NCBI GenBank assembly: GCA_949283375.1
Contig: CASDSM010000030.1
Location: 1-43,995 of the forward strand
Direction: 5' to 3'
DNA length: 43,995 nt
Source: an uncultured Eubacteriales bacterium
Lineage (GTDB): Bacteria; Bacillota; Clostridia; Oscillospirales; Oscillospiraceae
Positions 8,720 through 15,564 of this stretch are shown here, one piece after another. The translations under genes and the position numbers were made by a program. The notes under the pieces were generated by a model, which ran no database searches, was not told the origin of the DNA, and saw nothing but the letters and a program-made list of their open reading frames with translations. Each line of letters begins with the position of its first letter. Position 1 is the stretch's first letter.

Positions 8720-10090
8720 TCAGCCCACGGTCTCCCAGGCGTTGTCCAGCAGCTCCTGCATCTCGGGCTGGACCTGGGCGACATAGTCCTCCACGGAGAT
8801 CTTGCCGCTCTTGACGTCGGTCATGCCCTCAAAGAAGCGGTTGAGCCACTCGGCGTTGGGCGTATAGGTGCTCTCCATCATGCGGCCCTGATAGCCGTTC
8901 TCGCCGTTGATGTAGTTGAAGAAGACGTCCACGTTGGAGGGATAGGTCAGCTCGCCGCTGTTCACCATCTCCTTGAACTCAGGCTGCAGGCTGATGGTGT
9001 TGGGGACCTGGACGGAGGAGGAGCCGGTCATGCCGGACAGATCGCGCTGGCCGTCTGGGTCGGTGGACAGGAAGGAGATCAGCTCGAGGGCCAGCTCCTT
9101 GAGCTCGCTGCTCTCAGAGACGCAGAAGCCGACGGTGCCGTTCCAGGTGTAGGAGGTGCCGGTGGACATGGTGGGATAGGCGCACAGATCCCAGTTATAC
9201 GGGAAGGTGTTCGGGTCCATGAAGGAGGCCACGTCCCAGGTGCCGCAGGCGTAGAAGGCGGTCTGGCCGGCGATCCAGCGCTGATAGGGGCCGAGGGCGG
9301 AGTCCTGCTCCACGGTCGGGGTGACCTGGTCCACCAGGGTCAGGTCCACATAGGCCTGGACGGCCTCGATGAACTCGGGGGTGTCGATGGTGACGGTCCT
9401 GTAGTCGTCAGAGCAGAAGCTCGCGCCGTTGGACCAGATGAGCTGATACATCATGTAGATGTCGGCAAAGCTGGCGCCCCACTGGTCGATCTCGCCGTCG
9501 CCGTCGGTGTCCTTGGTCAGGGCCTTGAGGACCTCAACGTACTCCTCGAAGGTGTAGGGGTTGGCGGGGTCGGGATACTCCAGGCCGGCCGCGTCGAACA
9601 GGTCCTTGTTGTAGGCATAGGCGAAGGTGGAGGAGTCCTTGGGCAGAGCGTACAGGTCGCCGCTGCCGGTGGAGGTGCCGTCATACATGTAGTAGCTCAG
9701 GGTGCTCGGAGAGAGGTCGTCGGTGGAGATGCCGGCCTCGGCGAGCAGCGGAGTCAGGTTGGCGACATAGCCGTCGTCCACGAAGGTCTTGACGCTCTCA
9801 GGACCGACATAGAACACGTCGGGCATGTCGTTGGCGGTCATCATGCCGGTCAGGGTGGTGGCATACTCGCTCTGGGTGGTGATCTGCAGGTCCACGTCGG
9901 CCAGCTCCTCGGCGTGCGCCTCGGCGAACTTGTCGATCATGGCGGAGTAGACCTCCTCCTCATGGTCGTTCATGTACAGAAAGACCTTCAGAGTCGGCTT
10001 GCCGGAGCCGCCGCAGGCGGACAGGGCCATGATCATGGCCACAGCCAGCACCAGGGCGCCACAGCGCTTCAGGATACGAGACAGTTTCAT
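8720..10090 (-). CDS. Sugar ABC transporter substrate-binding lipoprotein
   Basis: A 456-residue family 1 extracellular solute-binding protein. The signal peptide ends in the lipobox MALSACGG with Cys26, so the mature protein is lipid-anchored outside the membrane. The body has the usual pattern of this family (FLYMNDHEEEVYSAMIDKFA near the start, QRWIAGQTAFYACGTWD in the middle). The chosen ATG has GGAGGG ten bases upstream; the frame is open further upstream but those codons cover the promoter and operator. It is the first gene of the transporter set, and its likely ligands are arabino-oligosaccharides released by the surface GH43 enzyme. A palindrome lies in its leader. Confidence 0.93.
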   Translation of the reverse strand: MKLSRILKRCGALVLAVAMIMALSACGGSGKPTLKVFLYMNDHEEEVYSAMIDKFAEAHAEELADVDLQITTQSEYATTLTGMMTANDMPDVFYVGPESVKTFVDDGYVANLTPLLAEAGISTDDLSPSTLSYYMYDGTSTGSGDLYALPKDSSTFAYAYNKDLFDAAGLEYPDPANPYTFEEYVEVLKALTKDTDGDGEIDQWGASFADIYMMYQLIWSNGASFCSDDYRTVTIDTPEFIEAVQAYVDLTLVDQVTPTVEQDSALGPYQRWIAGQTAFYACGTWDVASFMDPNTFPYNWDLCAYPTMSTGTSYTWNGTVGFCVSESSELKELALELISFLSTDPDGQRDLSGMTGSSSVQVPNTISLQPEFKEMVNSGELTYPSNVDVFFNYINGENGYQGRMMESTYTPNAEWLNRFFEGMTDVKSGKISVEDYVAQVQPEMQELLDNAWETVG

Positions 10091-10114
10091 TGCTTTTCCC
10101 TCCGTTTTTAGATT

Positions 10115-10142
10115 TTTGCGAAATATTTCTTGTTTTCGCAAA
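10115..10142 (-). promoter_or_regulatory. Palindromic operator candidate in the leader of the binding-protein gene
   Basis: TTTGCGAAA and TTTCGCAAA form a perfect inverted repeat with 9-base arms and a 10-base spacer, just downstream of the expected transcription start. It includes GCGAAATATTTC, which recurs on the opposite strand in the yesL/GH43 divergent promoter. A shorter copy (GCGAAATAT) sits at 10173-10181 inside the promoter spacer. This fits a dimeric repressor site; which protein binds is unknown. Confidence 0.6.
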
Positions 10143-10156
10143 TCCGGGCTGACCAC

Positions 10157-10185
10157 AGTGTAGCACCGCGCGGCGAAATATACAA
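10157..10185 (-). promoter_or_regulatory. Promoter of the sugar transporter operon
   Basis: Minus-strand TTGTAT, 17-base spacer, TACACT, about 67 bases before the ATG of the binding-protein gene. The match to the sigma-A consensus is moderate, as expected of a regulated promoter. Confidence 0.55.
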
Positions 10186-10274
10186 TCCTTTTTTGGGTCC
10201 CGAAGGAAAGTTTGTGGGCTTTGTCATTTTGGAAGGGTCATTTTTGTATAAAATCATGAAATACTTTTCGTATC

Positions 10275-11255
10275 TCAAAAGTTCAGGGGGCGCTGTTTCT
10301 CCAGCTCGAAGCGGGGGAAGCCCTGATCGTCGTAGCGGACGGTGAGATAGAGGACGTGGCGGTTGGGGTCGAAGAGGGGGTCGCCGATGATCTCGGGATA
10401 CTGGCGGGCATGGAAGAAGCAGAGCTCGGTCTTGCCGTCCTCCGCGGGGACGAAGGAGTTGTGTCCCGGTCCATAAACACCCTTTTCCTCGTCAGTGGTC
10501 AGCACCGGCCGGCGCAGTTTGTGCCAGCTGAGGGGGTCGAGCAGGTCGCTCCCCTCCTCCGCCCAGAGCATGCCCATGCAGTAGCACGCGCCGGTGGCGC
10601 TGGCGGAGAAGGTGAGGAAGATCTTCCCGTCGTGGCGCAGGATGGCCGGGCCCTCGTTCACCCAGAAGTCCACCCGCTCCCAGTCATAGTCCGGGGTGGT
10701 GAGCAGGACCTGGACGGTGGCCAGCTTGTTCGGCGCGGCCATCCGGGCGATGTAGAGGTTGGAGATCTGCTTGCCGACCCCCACCTTTTCCGCCCAGATG
10801 TAGTAGTGTTCCCCCCGATAGGGGAGGATCGTGGCATCCAGAGAGAAGGCGTGGAAGGAGAAGGGGTCGTCGTCCGCCGCCTGCATCGGGCCGAGCTCAT
10901 ACCAGCGGCCGGTCATCGGGTCGCCGTCGCAGGCGAGGACATAGGGGCGGATCTCGAAGATATCGTCGATATCGCCCCCGGCGTAATAGATGTAGTAGCG
11001 GCCGTGGATCTTGTGCAGCTCCGGGGCCCAGATGTTGGCGCTCTGCGGCCCGGAGGCGTGGCGGGTCCAGAGCACGCGCTCTTCGGCGCTGCGCAGGCCC
11101 TCCAGGGTGGGGGCGTGGCGGAGCATCAGGCGGTCATATTCCGGTACGGAGGCAGTGAAATAGTAGCTTCCGTCCTCATCACGGTAGACATAGGGATCTG
11201 CGCGCTGCTCAATAAAGGGAATATTATACTCTGTCTTCTTCACGGTTCGTTTCAT
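10275..11255 (-). CDS. GH43 exo-alpha-1,5-L-arabinofuranosidase type
   Basis: A 326-residue single-domain GH43 propeller with no signal peptide. It differs from the other two GH43 proteins: ADPYVYRDEDGSYYFTASVP near the start, with Asp20 as base, Asp140 in FSLDATI and Glu201 in WVNEGPAIL. This pattern, including NIWAPELHKI, resembles the exo-acting arabinofuranosidase subfamily (GH43_26, SaAraf43A type). It would release single arabinose units from linear alpha-1,5-arabino-oligosaccharides in the cytoplasm. The ATG chosen has only a weak ribosome binding site (GAAGTGG); GTG codons four and five positions upstream are alternatives. It is transcribed from a divergent promoter shared with yesL and ends 184 bases before the transporter operon's first gene. 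Confidence 0.85.
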   Translation of the reverse strand: MKRTVKKTEYNIPFIEQRADPYVYRDEDGSYYFTASVPEYDRLMLRHAPTLEGLRSAEERVLWTRHASGPQSANIWAPELHKIHGRYYIYYAGGDIDDIFEIRPYVLACDGDPMTGRWYELGPMQAADDDPFSFHAFSLDATILPYRGEHYYIWAEKVGVGKQISNLYIARMAAPNKLATVQVLLTTPDYDWERVDFWVNEGPAILRHDGKIFLTFSASATGACYCMGMLWAEEGSDLLDPLSWHKLRRPVLTTDEEKGVYGPGHNSFVPAEDGKTELCFFHARQYPEIIGDPLFDPNRHVLYLTVRYDDQGFPRFELEKQRPLNF

Positions 11256-11304
11256 ATGCGTCACCACTTCAGGCTGAAATTGCCGCGCAGGGCAGCTCAA
11301 CGCT

Positions 11305-11333
11305 ATTGTATCGCAGGTGAGAGGATATTACAA
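11305..11333 (-). promoter_or_regulatory. Promoter of the exo-arabinofuranosidase gene
   Basis: Minus-strand TTGTAA, 17-base spacer, TACAAT, 50 bases before the ATG. It is divergent from the yesL promoter about 75 bases away. Confidence 0.65.
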
Positions 11334-11397
11334 GCGCGTTTTTTGATTTTATTGAAATATTTCGCGCTTTGGCTTAATTTTGTCTATTATGCCAAAG
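11332..11397. promoter_or_regulatory. Nested inverted repeats between the divergent yesL and GH43 promoters
   Basis: Two inverted repeats are visible: AAGCGCG (11332-11338) with CGCGCTT (11363-11369), and CTTTGGC (11367-11373) with GCCAAAG (11391-11397). Between them GAAATATTTCGC (11354-11365) is the 12-base motif also found, inverted, in the leader of the binding-protein gene. The arrangement upstream of both -35 boxes fits binding of one or two regulators that control both directions. Confidence 0.55.
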
Positions 11398-11406
11398 ACT
11401 TTTCTG

Positions 11407-11435
11407 TTGACTTTCTCTGGTGCAGACCCTACAAT
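11407..11435 (+). promoter_or_regulatory. Promoter of yesL
   Basis: TTGACT, 17-base spacer, TACAAT, about 85 bases before the ATG; a near-consensus sigma-A promoter. Confidence 0.75.
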
Positions 11436-11519
11436 AGGAAAAAACAGGCGGCGGAAGCCGTCTGTGCACTTTGCCCAAGCGCCCGTTTTTCTCCGCGCGC
11501 TCCGGACGGGAGGTATTTT

Positions 11520-12182
11520 ATGTTTTCCTTGAACGGCCCTCTTTGGCGCGCGCTCAACTTCATCGGCGACGTCGTCATTCTGCATTTTCTCTGGGTGGTG
11601 CACAGTCTGCCGCTCGTGACCATCGGCGCGTCCACCACGGCGCTCTACTACGCCGCCATGCGGCGCATCCGCACCGACGAGGGGTCGGTCTGGTCCAATT
11701 TCCGCCAGTCCTTCCGGGAGAATTTCCGCCAGTCCACCCTCTACTGGCTCGGCCTGGCGCTGGCCGCGGCGGTGCTCTGGCTGGACCTGAACTTCACCTC
11801 CACCTACGGCGGACCGGCGGCGACGGTGATGATGGTCGCCTGCGCGATGCTGCTGCTGCCGTACTGGATGGTGCTGCTGTACATCTTCCCTGTCCAGGCG
11901 AAATTCCGCAACGGCATGTTTGACAACTTCAAGAACGCCCTCCTGCTGGCGATCCGCCACTTCCCCCTCACCCTGGTGCTCACGGCGATCTGGGCGACCG
12001 TCTGGCTGCTGCTGGCCATCTGGCCGGCGTTCACCGGCTTTCTCATCATCTGCGGCGCGGGGGCGCTGGCCTGCCTCACCGCGCCGGTCTATATCCAGAT
12101 CTTCCGCAAGTATCTCCCCGGCGAGCTGGAGGACGATCTGGACCGCTCCGGCGGCGGCTTCTTCGGCCGTCTGGGCAAATAA
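11520..12182 (+). CDS. yesL: YesL-like membrane protein (DUF624)
   Basis: A 220-residue integral membrane protein with about five hydrophobic segments (residues 19-43, 73-92, 96-120, 140-160, 163-185). The N-terminus NGPLWRALNFIGDVVILHFL and the phrase SLPLVTIGASTTALYYAAMR are hallmarks of DUF624. Family members sit beside sugar ABC transporters and glycoside hydrolases, as yesL does in the Bacillus rhamnogalacturonan locus, but the molecular role is not known; it may help the importer or sense its state. ATG has GGGAGG six bases upstream. It is divergent from the exo-arabinofuranosidase gene and upstream of the regulator gene, which has its own promoter. Confidence 0.9.
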   Translation: MFSLNGPLWRALNFIGDVVILHFLWVVHSLPLVTIGASTTALYYAAMRRIRTDEGSVWSNFRQSFRENFRQSTLYWLGLALAAAVLWLDLNFTSTYGGPAATVMMVACAMLLLPYWMVLLYIFPVQAKFRNGMFDNFKNALLLAIRHFPLTLVLTAIWATVWLLLAIWPAFTGFLIICGAGALACLTAPVYIQIFRKYLPGELEDDLDRSGGGFFGRLGK

Positions 12183-12228
12183 AGCGCCGGTGCAGCGCAA
12201 ATAAAGCGCCTGACGCCGCGCATTTCGT

Positions 12229-12257
12229 TTGACGCGGCAAACGCAATCTGATATAAT
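12229..12257 (+). promoter_or_regulatory. Promoter of the ArsR-like regulator gene
   Basis: TTGACG, 17-base spacer, TATAAT; the best-matching promoter of the arabinan locus, about 70 bases before the ATG. Its strength suggests steady expression of the regulator. Confidence 0.8.
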
Positions 12258-12326
12258 GACCACTGTGCCAAAATTCTTTTTTATTTTTTCTCAGGGCGCG
12301 CCCGACGCCCCGGACGGGGGAACGAC

Positions 12327-13253
12327 ATGCTGCACATTGAACACCTGGAAGACGGATTGGAAATCTTCAAAGCGCTCGGCTCCGGCGTGCGCATCAAAAT
12401 CATTCAGCTCCTGCTCCAGCAGCAGATGAGCATGAACGAGCTGGCCAACCACTTGAACATCTCCAACGGCGCGCTGACCACGCACATCAAAAAGCTGGAG
12501 GACTGCGGCCTGGTCATCACCTCCACCGAGTCCACCGGACACGGCAACCAGAAGATCTGCAAGGTCACGCAGGACAAGCTGCTCGTGGAGCTCAAGAGCG
12601 GGGCGGACGTGGACGAGCGCACCTGCTCCGTCTCTCTCAAGGTGGGGCGGTACAGCGACTGCGAGGTCTACCCCACCTGCGGCCTGTCCACGGCGGAGGG
12701 GCTGATCGGCGTGGTGGACGACAACCGCTACTTCTCCCATCCGGACCACTTTGACGCGGACATCCTCTGGTTCTCCCGCGGCTTTGTGGAGTATCAGGTG
12801 CCCCAGCTCACCCCCGCATCCAACCACATCACCCAGCTCACCATCTCGGCCGAGCTCTCCTCCGAGGCGCCGGGGTCCAACCCGCACTGGCCGAGCGACG
12901 TCAGCTTCTATGTCAACGGCATCCATGTGGGCAACTGGCTCTCCCCCGGCGACTTTGCCGACGTGCGCGGCATCTTCACGCCGGACTGGTGGTATCCCAA
13001 CTGGAACCAGTACGGCCTGCTCAAGATGCTCACCATCAACGAGAGCGGCTCCTTCATCGACGGAATGCGCATCTCCGACGTCTCCATCTCCGACCTGAAT
13101 CTGGAGGATTGCAGCCGCATCCGCCTCCGTCTGGCGGTGGAGCCGGACGCGGAGCATGTGGGCGGGCTGACCATCTTCGGCCAGTCCTTCGGCAACTATG
13201 CCCAGGATATCCGGGTGAACATCAGTTACGTCCCCCAGGAGACCGCATCATAA
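12327..13253 (+). CDS. ArsR-like winged-helix regulator with a large C-terminal beta-rich domain
   Basis: A 308-residue protein. Residues about 11-80 form a winged helix: FKALGSGVRIKIIQLLLQ, then the helix-turn-helix MSMNELANHLNISNGALTTH with recognition helix and KKLEDCGLVI wing. This is the ArsR/SmtB layout, but the metal-binding helix cysteines (ELCVCDL) are absent. Residues about 95-305 are rich in beta strands and tryptophan or aromatic residues (WYPNWNQYGL, HVGNWLSPGDFADVRG) and end in a jelly-roll-like pattern, so a carbohydrate ligand is plausible. Standard ArsR proteins are near 100 residues, so the domain is an added sensor. Placement between yesL and an alpha-galactosidase makes it the best local candidate for control of the arabinan genes. 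The function is inferred. Confidence 0.8.
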   Translation: MLHIEHLEDGLEIFKALGSGVRIKIIQLLLQQQMSMNELANHLNISNGALTTHIKKLEDCGLVITSTESTGHGNQKICKVTQDKLLVELKSGADVDERTCSVSLKVGRYSDCEVYPTCGLSTAEGLIGVVDDNRYFSHPDHFDADILWFSRGFVEYQVPQLTPASNHITQLTISAELSSEAPGSNPHWPSDVSFYVNGIHVGNWLSPGDFADVRGIFTPDWWYPNWNQYGLLKMLTINESGSFIDGMRISDVSISDLNLEDCSRIRLRLAVEPDAEHVGGLTIFGQSFGNYAQDIRVNISYVPQETAS

Positions 13254-13266
13254 CCGCTGCAAGCAT

Positions 13267-13293
13267 TGTGGAACTGCCGCGCGCAGTTCCACA
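13267..13293 (+). terminator. Perfect hairpin between the regulator and alpha-galactosidase genes
   Basis: TGTGGAACTGC and GCAGTTCCACA form an 11-bp perfect stem with a 5-base loop. It lacks a clear U-run, so it may be a weak terminator or an mRNA stability element rather than a full stop. No strong separate promoter is visible before the next gene. Confidence 0.55.
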
Positions 13294-13337
13294 TTGTGTT
13301 CAATGGACAAGTTCCGACAGAGAAAGGGTGATGAAAG

Positions 13338-15470
13338 ATGGCAGAAGAGCTCCGGCTGCTGCACAGATACGTCCTGGGCGATATGGAGGCGCGCTATCTG
13401 CTCCGGGAGAGCGGAAAGGTGGAGCTGCTCCTCCTGCCGTCCGGCGCGCAGGAGGCCCCCTCTGAGGGGAAGGTCCTGCGCGGGGACAGCCTGGCGCAGG
13501 TGAAGCTGCTGGGGGACGCCTATCCGGGCGGCTACGCCGGCGGGACCACCCTGCGCAACAGCGACAGCGTCCACCGCTTCCGCTACGAGCGGCAGGACTG
13601 CCGCACGGAGGGCGGACGCACCGAGATCGAGACCGTCCTCTCCGACGGCTCCGGCCTCCAAATCAGCCACACCCTCTCCTGGACGGAGGGGGAGTACGCC
13701 GCAGACTGCCGCACCGCCCTCCACAACGGCTCCCATGCGCCCGTCACGCTGGAGATGCTCAGCAGCTTCTCCCTGGGGCAGCTCTCCCCCTTTCAGGCGG
13801 CGGGGGCCACGGACTACCTGCGCCTGCACCGCATCCGCAGCAAGTGGAGCCAGGAGGGCCGGCTGGTGACGGAGACGGCGGAGGACCTCCTCCTCGAGCC
13901 CCCCTGGGGCTACTGGCAGGTGCACTCGGTCCGCTACGGGCAGGTGGGCTCCATGCCGGTGAAGGGCTACTTCCCCTTCGGCGCGGTGGAGGACCGCCGG
14001 GCCGGGGTGGTCTGGGCGGCCCAGCTCGCGGTGGAGAGCTCCTGGCAGATGGAGTTCTACCGCCGGGACGACGCCCTCGCCTTCTCCGGCGGTCTGGCGG
14101 ACCGGGAGTTTGGCCACTGGCAGAAGACCGTGGCCCCCGGCGAGACCTTCGCCGCCCCGAAGGCGGTCCTGACCGTCTGCCGCGGCCCGGTGGACCTCGC
14201 CTGCCAGCGGCTGACGCAGTACGGCGAGAAGTACGTCAACGCCGGCCCCGCCTGCGAGCAGTCCCTCCCCATCCTCTTCAACGAATACTGCACCACCTGG
14301 GGTCTCCCCTCCCACGAGAACATCCGGCGCATCCTCGCCGCCGTCCGGGACAGGGGCTTTGCCTACTTTGTGATCGACTGCGGCTGGTTCGTCGCCGGCG
14401 GCAAGCCGTGGTACGACGGGATGGGGGACTATATCCCCTCCCCCCGCCTCTTCCCCGAGGGGCTGGGCGCGGTCTGTGAGGAGATCCGCGCGGCGGGGAT
14501 GGTCCCCGGCATCTGGTTTGAGATCGACAACGTGGGCCGCAACGCGGAGGTCTACCAGCGGGAAGACCTGCTGCTCCACCGGGACGGGCAGGTGCTCACC
14601 ACCCAGAACCGCCGCTTCCTCGACCTGCGCCGCCCGGAGACGGTGGCCTATCTGGACGGGCGGGTGATCGGCCAGCTCCAGGCATACGGCTTCGGCTACC
14701 TGAAGATGGACTACAACGACACCATCGGCCTCGGCTGCGACGGGGCGGAGTCGCTGGGCGAGGGGCTCCGGCAGGACCGGGCGGCCTCCGTCGCCTTTGT
14801 GGAGCGCATCCGCCGGGCGGTCCCCGGCATCGTGCTGGAAAACTGCGCCTCCGGCGGGCACAAGCTCGAGCCGCTGATGATGGGCCTGTGCAGCATGGCC
14901 TCCTTCTCCGACGCGCACGAGTGTGAGGAGATCCCCGTCATCGCCGCCGCCCTGCACCGGTGCATCCTCCCCCGGCAGAGCCAGATCTGGGCGGTGATCC
15001 GCGCGGGGGACTCCGTGCGCCGCATCGGCTACACGATGGCGGCCACCTTCCTCGGGCGGATGTGCCTCTCCGGCGACGTGACCGGGCTGAGCGGGGCGCA
15101 GTGGGCGGCCATCGACGGCGCCATCGCCTTCTACCGCGCCATCGCCCCCGTCATCCGGGACGGTTTCAGCTACTTCTACGGCGAGCGCGGGCCGAGCGAC
15201 CGCCATCTGACCGGCTGGCAGGCGGTGCTGCGCGTCCAGCGCACGCCCGGCGAGCTGGACGGCGGCGCGCACGAGGCGGCCTGCGCCGTCTTCCACTTCT
15301 TCCGCCGGTCCGGGACAGAGCCGGTCACCATCCAGCTGCCGGAGGGCTGCCCCGGGCGCATCGGCGCGGTCTACGCCCCCACCGGGGCGCGGGCGGAGGT
15401 GGACGGCCGGAGGCTGACCGTCTGGCCCACAGGGGAGATGGAGGCCGCCGCCGTCCGCCTGCTCCCCTAG
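13338..15470 (+). CDS. GH36 alpha-galactosidase
   Basis: A 710-residue cytoplasmic GH36/clan GH-D enzyme that hydrolyses terminal alpha-galactosides. The N-terminal beta-supersandwich (to about residue 300) is followed by a (beta/alpha)8 barrel and a C-terminal beta domain. Key sites are FVIDCGWF near residue 340, the nucleophile Asp458 in GYLKMDYND, ENCASGGHK, and the acid/base Asp525 in SFSDAHE. The usual GH36 motif around the acid/base is SDN; here it is SDAHE, found in some Firmicute subgroups, so specificity could differ (for example beta-L-arabinopyranoside is a known side activity of the clan). ATG is preceded by AAAGGGTG. It closes the plus-strand unit and is followed by a terminator. 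Confidence 0.88.
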   Translation: MAEELRLLHRYVLGDMEARYLLRESGKVELLLLPSGAQEAPSEGKVLRGDSLAQVKLLGDAYPGGYAGGTTLRNSDSVHRFRYERQDCRTEGGRTEIETVLSDGSGLQISHTLSWTEGEYAADCRTALHNGSHAPVTLEMLSSFSLGQLSPFQAAGATDYLRLHRIRSKWSQEGRLVTETAEDLLLEPPWGYWQVHSVRYGQVGSMPVKGYFPFGAVEDRRAGVVWAAQLAVESSWQMEFYRRDDALAFSGGLADREFGHWQKTVAPGETFAAPKAVLTVCRGPVDLACQRLTQYGEKYVNAGPACEQSLPILFNEYCTTWGLPSHENIRRILAAVRDRGFAYFVIDCGWFVAGGKPWYDGMGDYIPSPRLFPEGLGAVCEEIRAAGMVPGIWFEIDNVGRNAEVYQREDLLLHRDGQVLTTQNRRFLDLRRPETVAYLDGRVIGQLQAYGFGYLKMDYNDTIGLGCDGAESLGEGLRQDRAASVAFVERIRRAVPGIVLENCASGGHKLEPLMMGLCSMASFSDAHECEEIPVIAAALHRCILPRQSQIWAVIRAGDSVRRIGYTMAATFLGRMCLSGDVTGLSGAQWAAIDGAIAFYRAIAPVIRDGFSYFYGERGPSDRHLTGWQAVLRVQRTPGELDGGAHEAACAVFHFFRRSGTEPVTIQLPEGCPGRIGAVYAPTGARAEVDGRRLTVWPTGEMEAAAVRLLP

Positions 15471-15490
15471 CTTCTCCTCCACAACGGCAG

Positions 15491-15537
15491 AAAGGCCGCT
15501 GAGTATCTCTCACGAGAATACTCAGCAGCCTTCTTCT
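15491..15537 (+). terminator. Intrinsic terminator after the alpha-galactosidase gene
   Basis: AAGGC/GCCTT and CTGAGTAT/ATACTCAG pair in one long stem with a small internal loop, followed by TTCTTCT. It lies between convergent genes and may serve both. It shares its outer sequence (AAAGGC-GCTGAG ... CTCA-CAGCCTT) with the terminator at 21869-21914. Confidence 0.8.
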
Positions 15538-15564
15538 GTCTCTCTGGCTGTGTTTGGGGGCGCT

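Noticed and set aside
11349-12263. 304-codon minus-strand frame opposite yesL
   Set aside because: Antisense shadow; yesL has a promoter, ribosome binding site and DUF624 motifs.
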